A DNA stretch of 64,000 nt from Symbiodinium natans (taxonomy: Eukaryota; Sar; Dinophyceae; Suessiales; Symbiodiniaceae). Under the pieces are notes generated by a model. The model was given only the letters and a program-made list of their open reading frames with translations. It was not told where the DNA came from and searched no databases. The stretch is taken from assembly GCA_905221605.1 (NCBI GenBank), contig CAJNDS010002313.1, forward strand, positions 379,001-443,000. The letters are read 5' to 3'. Of this stretch, positions 42,399 to 53,130 are shown piece by piece (the stretch's first letter is position 1; each line of letters starts with the position of its first letter). The translations under genes were made by a program, and so were the position numbers.

Positions 42399-42808
42399 CC
42401 GCGAGTGCTCAAGGAGGCACCCCGTCGGCCGAGCCTCCTCAACCAAAATCAAAACAAGAGAGAGTGAGAAAGAGAGCAGCGGGAGGGATTCCGCTTCCCC
42501 TGCACCGGTGCAGCGATCGTCCACATCTACCTGTTTGCTGAACTTTGCGTGTACCTGCCCGACGCCGTCCTCGGGGGATACGGTGAGATCGGACCTGCAG
42601 GGCAACCGCAGCTGGCCTCCATCACCCGCGTGAACCGCTGAGGTGTGCGGAGGACACTGTCACCACCAACCTGAAGGATATCGGCGAGCCTACACCCTGA
42701 GAACCGAGGGAGTGCGAGCCAGCCCTTTGCCTTCCCCGCCAGGGAGAAGACCTACTACTTGATCGAGTCTTGGCAAGCAGCCCATTGCAGCGAACTTCCT
42801 GGTGGAAT

Positions 42809-43813
42809 ATGGAGGCAGCCACCCCAAAAAGGAAACTGGCGGGGGACGGGGAGCTGACGATTGAGGCCATCCGTGAGGTGATCAAGGGGGAGCTCCGGGA
42901 TGAGAGAAGAGAGCTCAAGCAAGAATTCCTGGGAGAAGTCCGCACCGAAGTCCAAGCCACTATCGACCGAGTGGAGAAAGTCGAACACAGCGTCACCTCT
43001 CAGTTGGAACACACACTCCAGTTGCTCCACAACCTCACCGACAAGTATGCCGCCCACGGGGACTCCCTACGACGCTTGGAGGAAAACCAATCGAAACAAG
43101 AAAGCACCATGATGACCATTACCAACGACTACCTCACCATCTCTACCCGGCTCAGCTTACTGGAGGGGCGCTTCGGAAGATGGCAAGGGAGTGGATCCGG
43201 AAGTGGAACATCGTCCCTCTCCACCACGGATACAACGGAAGCTGGCAAACGACCAGCTCTGATTCTGGGAGGGTGGGCAGAAGACACACCCGCGAGTACC
43301 ACATTGGAAAAAGCGCAACAAGCCGCAGCTACCCTCCAACTAGAAATCAACATGCAGGAGGCGTTCGTCCCGGGAATACGTAGGGGCTATGTCATCATAC
43401 CACTGCCGTCGCAATACAGCAAGGATCCGGAACTACAAGCAGGAGTTCGTCGCGCCCTTAAGAAGGTCAAAGACTCCAACATCACCCTCGGGGAAAGGGA
43501 GAATGGCACACCGCAAAAAATGTGGATGGCGATGTCCCAAAGCCCACAACGCAGGGCCAAGGCGAAGTTGGCTGGAAAGGTCAAACGTTTCGCACTTGAG
43601 TTGGGAGCGGCCCTGAACACAGTGGAAGCAGAGTTTGCCTCGGGAACAGTGTGGCTGCAAGGCACCAAAATAGCCTCGGCGTCAACACCCCAGAAGACAG
43701 GAGCCACTACAGCTGGAATTGGATGGGTGGACGTCCCCACCATCGCCAACCTCCTACGTAAAGATGGACAGGAAGCTGAAACCCACTGGAACAACATCAA
43801 GAAGGAACTGTGA
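42809..43813 (+). CDS. LINE ORF1 protein, 334 aa
   Basis: Chosen start is ATG 42809 (MEAATPKRKLAG). The frame is open a little further upstream without an ATG. Residues about 15-115 are a long charged coiled coil (LTIEAIREVIKGELRDERRE; then VEKVEHSVTSQLEHTLQLLH), as in trimerising LINE ORF1 proteins. A Gly/Ser linker follows. A compact domain (ALILGGWAEDT…RRGYVIIPLP…) could be the RNA-binding part. It is intact and lies 54 bp before the endonuclease-RT ORF. Expected to bind the element's RNA. Confidence 0.75.
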   Translation: MEAATPKRKLAGDGELTIEAIREVIKGELRDERRELKQEFLGEVRTEVQATIDRVEKVEHSVTSQLEHTLQLLHNLTDKYAAHGDSLRRLEENQSKQESTMMTITNDYLTISTRLSLLEGRFGRWQGSGSGSGTSSLSTTDTTEAGKRPALILGGWAEDTPASTTLEKAQQAAATLQLEINMQEAFVPGIRRGYVIIPLPSQYSKDPELQAGVRRALKKVKDSNITLGERENGTPQKMWMAMSQSPQRRAKAKLAGKVKRFALELGAALNTVEAEFASGTVWLQGTKIASASTPQKTGATTAGIGWVDVPTIANLLRKDGQEAETHWNNIKKEL

Positions 43814-43867
43814 GCGGGGGAGGAGGAGAAGTCTCACCACAAGCGGCTTTTACCCAACTACAAAGTT

Positions 43868-45091
43868 ATGAGTTGGAATGTGGGAGGGCTCACACCTGTG
43901 CAAATCCTTGAGCTCGCCGACACCCTCAGTGAGATGGATTCTTTAAAAGACATCCGGATCCTGATGGTGCAAGAAGTTGTTTGTGCAGCTGGAATTCATA
44001 TGGATGAGGTCAAACAATGGAAAATTCTTTATGGGAAAGGGGAGCATGAATGGAGAGGTACAGCCATTGTATACAAGCTTTCACTCGGTACACACCACCA
44101 CACCGAGCTCCACACAGGTGGAATCACCACCATCCTTCACCTCGCAGGCCAACCCACCAACCAACTAGGAGTCCTGTCAGGGCACATCCCGTGGAATGCT
44201 ACAATCGCTGCCACTGAGGCCCTACTCTCCGAGTGGGAAAGCAGCCGAGCGTGCCATCAAAGCAAGTGCATACTGGGATTGGATGCCAATGAAACCTTCA
44301 AGAATGGCCCCCACACAATCACAGCTACCACAGCCAGGGGGAATACCATCCTGGACTGGTTTACCACCCAAAATTTGAGACTGCCACCCCAACAGATGGA
44401 AGCACCATCACACTTCCCCTACAACCCGACGATGATGCCACGGAGATTGGACTATCTGGGGCTGAAAGGCTACCACATGTCCGCGGCATATGTAGGAGAG
44501 ATCAGGGATGTTGCCAGATCGGATCATGAACCCATCGTAGCGGATATTCCCCCCTCTGGCAAAAAACCCAAAACGAAACACACCTGGGGGCCCAGAGTGC
44601 TAAAAGACCCTGACCAAATTGGCACCGCCCTCCAGGAAACGCCGGAGGGGAACACATATTATGCCCAGGTGAAAAACATCTGCCTTGCAATCACGAAGCC
44701 CCATTCGGACAGCATAACCTTCCATGAAAGCGAGACACTCCAACTACTACGACGAGAAGCTCACCGCACACCACCGGGGCAGGCCAGGAAACAAGCATGG
44801 AAACAAGTCCAAAAACTCCGGAAACAAGAGCACAAGCTTTGGGAAAAAGAGCTCATCGACCAGGCAAGCCAGATGAATTGGAAAGCCATGCGAGCCATCG
44901 ACCACCTCAACCAACCTCGGCATTGGGAACATCGACTACTGGATCCACCAGATTGGCCCGATCACCTTCAACAACATTTCAAGAAGATCTTCAACAAAGC
45001 CGACTTAGAGATGACGGAGCGGAAGCTGGAGAGTAGTATCGCTCAAATGGGAACCACGGAAGTCTACGGGGCCGGACAGCATATCCCATGA
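43868..45091 (+). CDS. LINE ORF2, part 1: endonuclease and start of RT
   Basis: Starts MSWNVGGLTP, the Asn-containing first motif of the endonuclease/exonuclease/phosphatase fold. VQEV supplies the catalytic Glu, GLDANE the Asp-Asn pair, and RSDHEPIVADI the terminal Asp-His, so the nuclease looks complete over about 225 residues. A basic helical linker (RREAHRTPPGQARKQAWKQV) precedes RT. After TTEV the frame departs from the family pattern and stops 30 bp later. The pattern continues in another frame (STGPDSISHEALHHLLADKV) from about 45,063, a one-base indel. Confidence 0.88.
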   Translation: MSWNVGGLTPVQILELADTLSEMDSLKDIRILMVQEVVCAAGIHMDEVKQWKILYGKGEHEWRGTAIVYKLSLGTHHHTELHTGGITTILHLAGQPTNQLGVLSGHIPWNATIAATEALLSEWESSRACHQSKCILGLDANETFKNGPHTITATTARGNTILDWFTTQNLRLPPQQMEAPSHFPYNPTMMPRRLDYLGLKGYHMSAAYVGEIRDVARSDHEPIVADIPPSGKKPKTKHTWGPRVLKDPDQIGTALQETPEGNTYYAQVKNICLAITKPHSDSITFHESETLQLLRREAHRTPPGQARKQAWKQVQKLRKQEHKLWEKELIDQASQMNWKAMRAIDHLNQPRHWEHRLLDPPDWPDHLQQHFKKIFNKADLEMTERKLESSIAQMGTTEVYGAGQHIP

Positions 45092-45455
45092 AGCACTTCA
45101 CCACCTGCTCGCAGACAAAGTATGGACGAGCAAGCTCCGAGAGATGCTCAATGATATGTTTTACATAGGCAGACTGCACCCAGGCATAGCCGAGGGAGTC
45201 ACCGTCCTTTTACCTAAGACCCACGCCCCGACCAGCTGGGGAGAGACCAGACCGATCACGTTGAGCAGTACAATCTTGAAGTGGCTGGCCCAACTTCTCC
45301 TGCATAGATGCGGGGAAGCATTGTGCCAAACACCACAACAATATGCTTCGCCGCGCCGGCAATCAGCGGAACTGGTCTTCATCCTCCGTCGAGTCACCAG
45401 GATGTCTAAGGACTGGGGAGATCAAATGTACGTCGTCAAGCTATGGCAGACCTAG
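45063..45455 (+). CDS. LINE ORF2, part 2: RT fingers, frame-shifted
   Basis: Open in the shifted frame from STGPDSISHEAL through LHPGIAEGVTVLLPKT, ETRPITLSSTILKWLAQLLL and QSAELVFILRRV, the standard RT fingers region. It ends VVKL followed by unrelated WQT and a stop. In LINE RTs this is where motif A, with the first catalytic Asp (…LD…KAFD…), should be. Confidence 0.8.
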   Translation, partial: STGPDSISHEALHHLLADKVWTSKLREMLNDMFYIGRLHPGIAEGVTVLLPKTHAPTSWGETRPITLSSTILKWLAQLLLHRCGEALCQTPQQYASPRRQSAELVFILRRVTRMSKDWGDQMYVVKLWQT

Positions 45456-46705
45456 TTCGCAGGAAAGTAGCAGATGCAGGAAAGCCGTGGGAAGCCCAAC
45501 TGTGGATTGACGTGATTAGCGCGAGGGAGATCAACGTGGCCATTGCAGACCGCACCACCCCGGTTCCGCAAACGAATGGAGTGCGTCAGGGCTCTCCGGA
45601 CAGTCCCCGACTGTTCGCAGAACTCATTGGAGAATGCCTCCAAGAAACCTTGGTGGAAGACGTCCACAGCACCACACCTACCCCGCCACACCCGGCCCAA
45701 CCACGGGAGCTTCCACCATGTCCGACCTCAGGTGGCGCTTTCATGGATGACACATACCTATGGGGAGGGTGCCCCGCCCGACTACAACGCCTAATCACCA
45801 CCCTGGAAGCCCATCTCAAACGGCAGGGCTTGGACATACACCCCAAGAAAACAGGCATCATCTCCAGCCATTCCCAGGGAAAGGGCACACCCTTCCGAAT
45901 TGGCGGGGAAACGGTGCTAGCACAAGGCCCGGATGTCATCCTGCACGCCCTGGGATCGCCTCTGACCTTCGACAACGTCACTACAGCCCTGGCAGCAGAA
46001 ATGCAAGGGCGAGCAAGACGTACCTTCCACTTAAGGAAACGCATCCTCTGCGCATCCACACCCCTCGGGCCCCGCCTCAAGTTGCACAACACCTACGTGC
46101 GTAGCTCGGCCCTGTGGGCGTGTAACACTTGGCCAATACAGGAGAGTCTCCTCAAGCAAGCGAACTCGCAACAACTACATCAAGTCCGAGCCATGCTCGG
46201 GAGATCACGTCAACCAACCGAGCAATGGGCAGAATGGAACACCCGCACCCTGCGGGAGGCGAGAATGATCGCGCAACGAGAGCAGCTACAGCGCTGGTCC
46301 ACATTTGTTTTATGGCAAGTGTGGGGGTTAGTGGGCCATCTCGCCCGTGGGCATCCCACCACTCAAGCAGTTCTCCAATGGCGCAATATCAAGTGGTGGA
46401 GAGGCCAACAATCGCTACGCCATGGCGCACGTCATGCGCATCGTTTCAATCCGCACCTCGACATCGAAAGACACATAGTGGCGGTTGCAGGAGAAGATTG
46501 GCTCACAATAGCACAAAATCGACAACGATGGCAAGAACTGGGCAGCGACTTTGTGCGCAAACACGACCCCCCCTGGGCAACGGGGAGACAACAAGCCATC
46601 CATAACCTCACCCCCAATCGATCCCACCCGACCCCACCACCATTCTCACAACCACCGCTACCAATCACGGGCCCACTGCCCGAACAGACGACGAATGAAC
46701 CTTGA
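45443..46705 (+). CDS. LINE ORF2, part 3: RT palm to C-terminus
   Basis: Resumes in another frame with ADLVRRKVADAGKPWEAQLW, the helix after motif A, then VRQGSPDSPRLFAELI (motif B). AFMDDTYLWGG follows as motif C, with both Asp residues present. The thumb and the typical C-terminal region (…DWLTIAQNRQRWQELGSDFV) follow, then a Pro-rich end. Motif A is missing between the two frames (about 40 bp deleted), so this copy cannot make an active polymerase. Confidence 0.85.
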   Translation: MADLVRRKVADAGKPWEAQLWIDVISAREINVAIADRTTPVPQTNGVRQGSPDSPRLFAELIGECLQETLVEDVHSTTPTPPHPAQPRELPPCPTSGGAFMDDTYLWGGCPARLQRLITTLEAHLKRQGLDIHPKKTGIISSHSQGKGTPFRIGGETVLAQGPDVILHALGSPLTFDNVTTALAAEMQGRARRTFHLRKRILCASTPLGPRLKLHNTYVRSSALWACNTWPIQESLLKQANSQQLHQVRAMLGRSRQPTEQWAEWNTRTLREARMIAQREQLQRWSTFVLWQVWGLVGHLARGHPTTQAVLQWRNIKWWRGQQSLRHGARHAHRFNPHLDIERHIVAVAGEDWLTIAQNRQRWQELGSDFVRKHDPPWATGRQQAIHNLTPNRSHPTPPPFSQPPLPITGPLPEQTTNEP

Positions 46706-47000
46706 ACAATTAGGGGCAGGTGAACACTCGCCTGCAAAGGCTAGGGCCTTCGTTTCCATTCCCCACTCTCAACTCTCGAAGCTGCGAGAACAGCCCAAGA
46801 ACATAACGACCTCCCCCCCCACCTTAGTCCAATTTGTCCTGCCAAGCACGTGCTCGGAAACACAACGACATGGAGATGCAGGTTGCAGCAATGTGCAGTT
46901 CAGCAATGTCAGTGTTGTCTGTGCCGGGAAGTTGCAGTGATGAGAAGCTTTTGTTCAAGCCCTTGTCTATCTTGAGCTGCCTCCTTGCGTAAGTCAACTG
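46706..47000. other. Spacer between LINE ORF2 and the Thr-rich ORF
   Basis: About 300 bp without protein-like frames, no poly(A) tract and no visible element boundary. The absence of any tail is one reason to consider the next ORF part of the same element. Confidence 0.5.
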
Positions 47001-50000
47001 ATGGCAGCCGTGGACATGTGCAGCTACCACACAAGCTACCGGCTCGTGACAACGATGCTGGTGTGGAGCACCTTGGGGGCTTGCGTGTGGAGCAGAACAA
47101 CACGATATGGAAATCCAGCGACAACCACCTCCTACGACGACACAGACAACGGGGGAAATTACCAACCATCAACCTCGAGTACCGCAACTATATGGACACC
47201 ACTTGGTGAACAACCGGAAACTACCACTGTGGCCTCCCCTTCGTCACCGACCTCGACCACAATACCTTCCTCTCCAACCTCGACAGGACCGACGACTACC
47301 GGAACCACCATGTGGACCACCGATGCCTCGAGCACCAACACCAACACCCACACCAGTGCCTCGACAACCACCACGACCCCCATGGTTCCCACGACCTCCA
47401 GGAGTACCACCCGCACGGCTCCGACGACCACCTCGACCCCCTCGACCCCCACAAGCACCGCGACCTCGATGACGACCACCTCGACTGCCGCGACGGTGCC
47501 CACAACCCCAACGGGGACTACCACCACGGCCTCTACCACCACCACGACCCCTATGACTCCCACGACCTCTACGAGTACTGCCTGCGCAACCACTACGACG
47601 ATGACTACAACGGCTCCGACAACCTCATCGGCCTCCTCGACCTCGACGGGCACTACGACCTCGATGACGACCGCCTTGACTACCACGACGACTACCACCA
47701 CCACGACCCCTATGACCTCCACGACCTCTACGAGTACTGCCTGCGCAACCACTACGACTACGACTACAGCGGCTCCGACAACCTCATCGGCCTCCTCGAC
47801 CTCTACGGGCACTACGACCTCGATGACGACCACCTTGACTACCACGACGGTGCCCACAACCCCAACGGGGACTACCACCACGGCCCCTACCACCACCACG
47901 ACCCCTATGACTTCCACGACCTCTACGAGTACTGCCTGCGCAACCACTACGACTATGACTACAACGGCTCCGACAACCTCAACGGCCTCCTCGACCTCGA
48001 CGGGCGCTACGACCTCGATGACGACCGCCTTGACTACCACGACGACTACCACCACCACGACCCCTATGACCTCCACGACCTCTACGAGTACTGCCTGCGC
48101 AACCACTACGACTACGACTACAGCGGCTCCGACAACCTCATCGGCCTCCTCGACCTCTACGGGCACTACGACCTCGATGACGACCACCTTGACTACCACG
48201 ACGGTGCCCACACCCCCAACGAGAACTACCACCACGGCTCCCACGATCACCACGACCCCTTTGACTTCCACGACCTTTACGAGTACGGCCTGTGCAACGA
48301 CTACGACGACTACCACAACTACAACGGAAGCTACCAATACCCAAACGGCAAGAACGCCTACACCAACATCTACGACTACGACCACCATGACCACTACGAT
48401 TTCTGTGGCTTCTACGTCCTCCTCGACCTCCCCCTCGACCTCGTCCTTGACCTTGACCACTACGACCACCACGACCTCCATAGCAACCAGCCCGACTACC
48501 ACGACGATGCCCACACCTTGGAGGGGAACCGATACCCAGACATCAACGAAACCAACAACAACTTCTACGACCACCCCGACCTCCATGGATTCCACGACCT
48601 CCATGACCAACGACACCCCGATGACAACCACCCGGCTGACAACGACGGTGTCCACGCCCACACCAATGCCGACCACCACCTCCACTACACCGGACGACCC
48701 CACCTACGTCGCCACAAACGCTGCTGCCGAAGAAGGACCACCACCGGCCACGACCAGGCCACACCCCTATAACCTAAACCCACACTCCCCACCGCACTCG
48801 AACAGAGCACCCAGACGAAGCAGGCCCATCCCTACCAGTCTGGAAATGGATGCAGTCGAAGCCATACACCCGCACCTCCAAAGAGGGGCATTGCTCCGAT
48901 TCCACATACAACCAGCGGCGCTACAAGCAACACATGTCACCGTTTACATTGTGGCCACCAACCCGACACCGGCTCAGACACCACCCATCTCAGAGCACCG
49001 AGAGCGTTCAACTCACCAAACCGCCAGCGCTAGCTCCAGTGGAACAACAACGAGACAGCACCCACCATCGCACCACCACCCCCCGAGGGGAAACACACCA
49101 ACCACCACCACCACCGCAACAGCCACCACCACCATGGCGGTCGATGGCACCAACACTTCCACCACTACCACCACTACCACCGCCACGAGACCGACTCCCA
49201 CCACTGACTATGACCAAGATGGAGTCCCCAGAAGATGGGGGCACCCATCGGGAACACCCAACCCGCCAGCCAACCCAACACCACCCACCATACACACGCC
49301 GACCACGGCATTAGCGCAATACCAAGCAGCCCTGATGGATGCCTGGGCTGAAGCACAGCAAAGAATCGCTGAAGGACCACCACTACCGGAACACGCAGAA
49401 TGGCCAGACAACACCTTTTCCTTCCCCATGGACTACGCGGACGACTACATCATCACAACGGCTCCACCGCCTGACATCCCCCCAGTCCCTGGCATGACAG
49501 CTGACCAACACAGGGACTGGATCAGACGAGGAAGACTACCGCTCCAATTCCTCACCCAAGTAGCGGCCGAAGCCCAAAGAAGATACACGGCGGCAGCCCT
49601 GCACAAGCACCTGACTCAGCACACCGGGGCGACAACACTCACGCCCACGCTACCGACAGCACAAAGAACCGCAAGGGACACAGCCACAGCCTCGCATGCA
49701 CCACCAACACGACCCGAGGCAGACGGACCAACAGCGCGCGAGGGGAACCACCCACCGCAAGACATGGCGAGGCGAGAACAGCGGCTTAGGCAACCCACCA
49801 GAATACCCCAGCACGAAGCACAGCCCGCCACGCCAACCACACCAGTGCAGCCAGCGTCGCACCCCACCGCAGCAGAGGGAAGGGCGACCGCAGCGCCACC
49901 GCCAGAACGATCCGATCACCAGCAGTGGACAGCGGCTTACCACACCCCACAGTACTGGACATGGTCATCGACCTGGCAACCATGGCAGGACGGCTGGCAA

Positions 50001-50504
50001 GCAAACTACCACTGGCAATGGCATGCAGGGGCGCCACAACACAACACATGGCAGCCGCACCACAACCAATACGGGTGGGCGTTGCACCCCATCGGGTCCG
50101 AGCCAATGGCCGACCACCCACCAACCACCCACCAGTCGACCCGGGAAATGACCGGTGAACCGGACTACTCCGCACCAACAGCCATGAATGGAGGCGCGCA
50201 CCCGGGCCACCCTATCAGCGCGACGAACAACCAGCACCCCCCCAATATGGCAACACCCAGACCCCCACCCAGACCTCCAACCCATGCCACAATGACCACG
50301 CAACCCAACCGGATTCATGCCAGGGGGTACAATCAGGACCCCAACACCACCATCACCACCACCCGCACCACGACCACCAAGCTACCCCCGACCAACACCA
50401 CCACCAGGACCACGACACACCAGATCACAGGTCACCCCCCACCCGACCAGACCAACAAGCATACACCCAGCGGCAGCGTAACAAAGACGACAAGTATGAG
50501 ATGA
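47001..50504 (+). CDS. Long Thr-rich ORF, 1,167 aa
   Basis: ATG 47001. Residues about 12-32 (SYRLVTTMLVWSTLGACVWS) form a hydrophobic segment like a signal peptide or anchor. Residues about 75-560 are almost pure Thr with Ser/Ala/Pro, made of tandem units with a 354-bp higher-order period. Residues about 600-1,167 are Pro/Thr/His/Gln-rich with short globular patches (EAIHPHLQRGALLRFHIQPA; YQAALMDAWAEAQQRIAEG; a Trp-rich YWTWSSTWQPWQDGWQ). Other frames are also open over the repeat because ACN/CCN-rich DNA rarely makes stops. This frame is chosen because the flanks continue it. It could be a third LINE ORF, a gag-like ORF or a mucin-like host gene. Confidence 0.5.
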   Translation: MAAVDMCSYHTSYRLVTTMLVWSTLGACVWSRTTRYGNPATTTSYDDTDNGGNYQPSTSSTATIWTPLGEQPETTTVASPSSPTSTTIPSSPTSTGPTTTGTTMWTTDASSTNTNTHTSASTTTTTPMVPTTSRSTTRTAPTTTSTPSTPTSTATSMTTTSTAATVPTTPTGTTTTASTTTTTPMTPTTSTSTACATTTTMTTTAPTTSSASSTSTGTTTSMTTALTTTTTTTTTTPMTSTTSTSTACATTTTTTTAAPTTSSASSTSTGTTTSMTTTLTTTTVPTTPTGTTTTAPTTTTTPMTSTTSTSTACATTTTMTTTAPTTSTASSTSTGATTSMTTALTTTTTTTTTTPMTSTTSTSTACATTTTTTTAAPTTSSASSTSTGTTTSMTTTLTTTTVPTPPTRTTTTAPTITTTPLTSTTFTSTACATTTTTTTTTTEATNTQTARTPTPTSTTTTTMTTTISVASTSSSTSPSTSSLTLTTTTTTTSIATSPTTTTMPTPWRGTDTQTSTKPTTTSTTTPTSMDSTTSMTNDTPMTTTRLTTTVSTPTPMPTTTSTTPDDPTYVATNAAAEEGPPPATTRPHPYNLNPHSPPHSNRAPRRSRPIPTSLEMDAVEAIHPHLQRGALLRFHIQPAALQATHVTVYIVATNPTPAQTPPISEHRERSTHQTASASSSGTTTRQHPPSHHHPPRGNTPTTTTTATATTTMAVDGTNTSTTTTTTTATRPTPTTDYDQDGVPRRWGHPSGTPNPPANPTPPTIHTPTTALAQYQAALMDAWAEAQQRIAEGPPLPEHAEWPDNTFSFPMDYADDYIITTAPPPDIPPVPGMTADQHRDWIRRGRLPLQFLTQVAAEAQRRYTAAALHKHLTQHTGATTLTPTLPTAQRTARDTATASHAPPTRPEADGPTAREGNHPPQDMARREQRLRQPTRIPQHEAQPATPTTPVQPASHPTAAEGRATAAPPPERSDHQQWTAAYHTPQYWTWSSTWQPWQDGWQANYHWQWHAGAPQHNTWQPHHNQYGWALHPIGSEPMADHPPTTHQSTREMTGEPDYSAPTAMNGGAHPGHPISATNNQHPPNMATPRPPPRPPTHATMTTQPNRIHARGYNQDPNTTITTTRTTTTKLPPTNTTTRTTTHQITGHPPPDQTNKHTPSGSVTKTTSMR
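47561..48268 (+). repeat. 354-bp higher-order tandem repeat inside the Thr-rich ORF
   Basis: The landmark CACGACCTCTACGAGTACTG recurs (with small changes) near 47561, 47719, 47915, 48074 and 48269. Spacings alternate 158/159 and 195/196, so two sub-units make a 354-bp unit that is repeated. 354 is divisible by three, so frame is kept. Confidence 0.85.
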
Positions 50505-53061
50505 AGAAAGCACTGCAGCGAGCCCACATCTACCAACCACCCCGGGAAGATGGCCCGCACCGCTTAACCATCAAACAACAGTACCAAGACTTCCTCTACA
50601 CTCAGTCCGGTCGTATCCATCCAGCAGGGGGGAGACCCGGCGAAAGATGGATCCAACACCCAATACAACCCGCCAGACCACAAGACAGCAACACAGATGG
50701 GCGGAGATGCTCAACAGACACAAGCAACCGCGGCCAGAGCAGACACCTGACACCAGCCACACACCGACCAGCAGCACACAGCCCAACCAAGAAGCAGATG
50801 AACCGAACACACCAACTGAACGACGAGCCGACCGCACGGATGGAGCACCAGCATACACGGGCCCGTTGCCACCGAGCATGCCACAGGACCCACTCACCAA
50901 AATCCATTTCCAACCGCACCAGGGAGGATGGTGGCTGGAAGTCGTCGCCCTCAACCACGCAACGAACACCCCAATGCAACCACAACCCAACCAGCAACCT
51001 GCTCTACCACCGGGCACAACAGGCTTCCTGTATCAGGAGGCCGAAGACACGAACCAGTGGACACTCCACATCCACGACGCCCCCGAGCAACACACGCAGC
51101 TCCCAGGAGGACCGCACCTCCAAGTACGCCCATGGACATGGATCCAGCTCACCATGGAGGACCTCAATCCGACCCATGCCAATACCCCAGCTCAACAGGC
51201 CTCGCAACCTCCCCCGAGCCCGCAAGACCACCTTGAGCACACCCTGCCCGCAGCAGCAGAAGAACAAGCCTACCCCCAACCACACAACCCGCCTACGCTG
51301 GGCCACACGCCTGCAGTGGTCCAAAGCTTCTACCAACGACCGAGACCGCCACCACCTTCGACAACAACAAGCACGACGACCCCAGAAGAACCGGAAGCAA
51401 CCACCATGGTCCAGACCCACCGAAGCCAGCCCGGGCAACACCAAAACCCCAGGCCAAATCCCAACCCGGAAACAGCAACTGCCACAACACATGAACCACC
51501 GATGACAATAGTGACAGAAAACACGAGCACAAGCACCAACACGAGAGCCAAACGCGCCAGGACCCAAAACCAACCGAACCCCCCTGACCGGTGCACAAGC
51601 CACACACCAGCCAGCAGCAGCACAGATGGGCCTGCCACTGCCACTGCCACATCCAACAACGCCCCCGCGACCACCATGGAAGCAGCGTTTGAAGAAGCAG
51701 AAGGACAAACCCACAGCCTCATAGCCAACTTCCAGGACATCGACCGAGCAGCACAAATCGAACAGGGAGAGGTGATCAGAGCACTATTGACCATGGGCCT
51801 GGAGCAAATGGAGGGAGTACAAGCAGTAAGCGACTGGCAAGCGTGGGGAGAAGCAGAGGGAGCAGCAGCACACGGCCACCACCTCATCACCCAACTCCTC
51901 CGTCAACTACGGGGTGAACAAAACAAGCAAAACACGGATGACACAGACGACCCGCCACCCGCCACCGCACCAGAACACCTACAACACATAGCAGAGCTGA
52001 TTCACACGGCGACAACGGCCCACCACCTAGTCGTCCGAGCGCCAGCGTGGAGCCAGCCACCTCCAGCACCACAACCGCTGCCAACGCCGACGAGCCGCAA
52101 CACCTCCCGCGATGGAGGAATAGCGCACCCCGCAGACGTGATTGGCTTAGCTGGTGGAGCCGTGGAATCCACCGAATGCACCGACAATGTTGGGGCACCA
52201 GCCGGCCCACTGCTCCAAGCAATCACAACTATCCAGGGGGTCATGCCGTTTGTGGAGCAGCAGATCGCCACCCAGCTCACCGATGCCATTAACCACATAC
52301 AGCGCTGGATTGGGGAGCACTGGGGCATGGACGACGCCATCGTCATAGACAGCCAACCGCCCGCGGCACCAGGAGCCAACCACAACACATCGCACCCCAT
52401 CAACGAGCCACCACCACCAGTGGGCCCCACAGAGGGAGGAGAGCACGAGACCGCATGGGACACACCAGAGTTGGAAGAAGGCATTCGCCTTACCCAACTC
52501 CTAGCAGACCCAGTTCCTGAACAACCACAAGCAACCAGGGAGGCCATGCGACAAGACATCTACACCATCGCCAACCTCTTCAAGACCGCCATTCGCCGCG
52601 CCAAGGAACAGCGCAACAGGCTGGGAGACCGAACCCCCACCAAAGAAGAAGCAGAAGCCATGGAACGGAGCACCAGAGCATGCAGGGAGGGCGTGGAAAT
52701 GCTGGAGGAACTAGCAGACCAAGTACGAGCAGGCCTCCGCAGGGAGCACATGCAGGGGCTTCTGGAACAGGTCATCAGCCGAGCACATTCGGCACGGGCA
52801 GCGCAAGAAGAACTACATGAAAGATGGCAAACCCCGAGCACTCCGTCCACAATGCCATGGCCACCCGCGCGAACGGGGGAACCACCAGCGACAGTCGAGG
52901 ACGAGGACGGGACGAATCACCACCCTGGAGCAGGCTCGGACCACAGCCACTACCACCACTACACCAACGAAGTCGAGCAGGAGCCACTACCACGACGCCC
53001 CCCACGGCTACCAGAACACAGACGACGAAGGGAGCATGATGGCAACAGTGAAAGCGACTGA
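50505..53061 (+). CDS. Pro/Thr/Gln/His-rich ORF with helical C-terminus
   Basis: Reads from ATG 50647 to TGA 53061 (804 aa). Protein-like sequence just upstream in a third frame (MKKALQRAHIYQPPREDGP at 50501) suggests it once continued the previous ORF, with frame changes near 50.2-50.5 and 50.64 kb. A patch at about residues 95-175 (KIHFQPHQGGWWLEVVALNH … LQVRPWTWIQLTMEDLNP) looks like a small beta domain. Residues about 345-420 and 620-740 are helical (ANLFKTAIRRAKEQRNRLGD; EGVEMLEELADQVRAGLRRE). The coding strand is strongly A+C-rich and T-poor. No known family recognised. Confidence 0.5.
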
Positions 53062-53130
53062 ATCAGCCAAAATCTTCTGAGGTGGTAAGGGGAATAAACA
53101 TGCATGATAGGGCCCGCCAAACTGTAGTAC

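Larger units (their letters stand above)
42380..46705 (+). mobile_element. LINE (non-LTR retrotransposon), degenerate
   Basis: A spliced-leader relict, a 5' UTR of about 400 bp, ORF1 (coiled coil), then an apurinic-endonuclease-type nuclease and reverse transcriptase. The RT frame changes near 45,060 and again near 45,443. The second change coincides with loss of RT motif A. The 3' boundary is uncertain. It may end after 46,705, or the element may include the Thr/Pro-rich ORFs and repeats up to the purine microsatellite at 53,869-53,956, for a total of about 11.5 kb. Confidence 0.85.

Noticed and set aside
47159-48703. 514-codon Val-rich frame on the minus strand and 486-codon Asp/His/Tyr-rich plus-strand frame
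   Set aside because: Both are shadows of the Thr-codon repeat; their flanks are not protein-like, while the Thr-rich frame continues on both sides.
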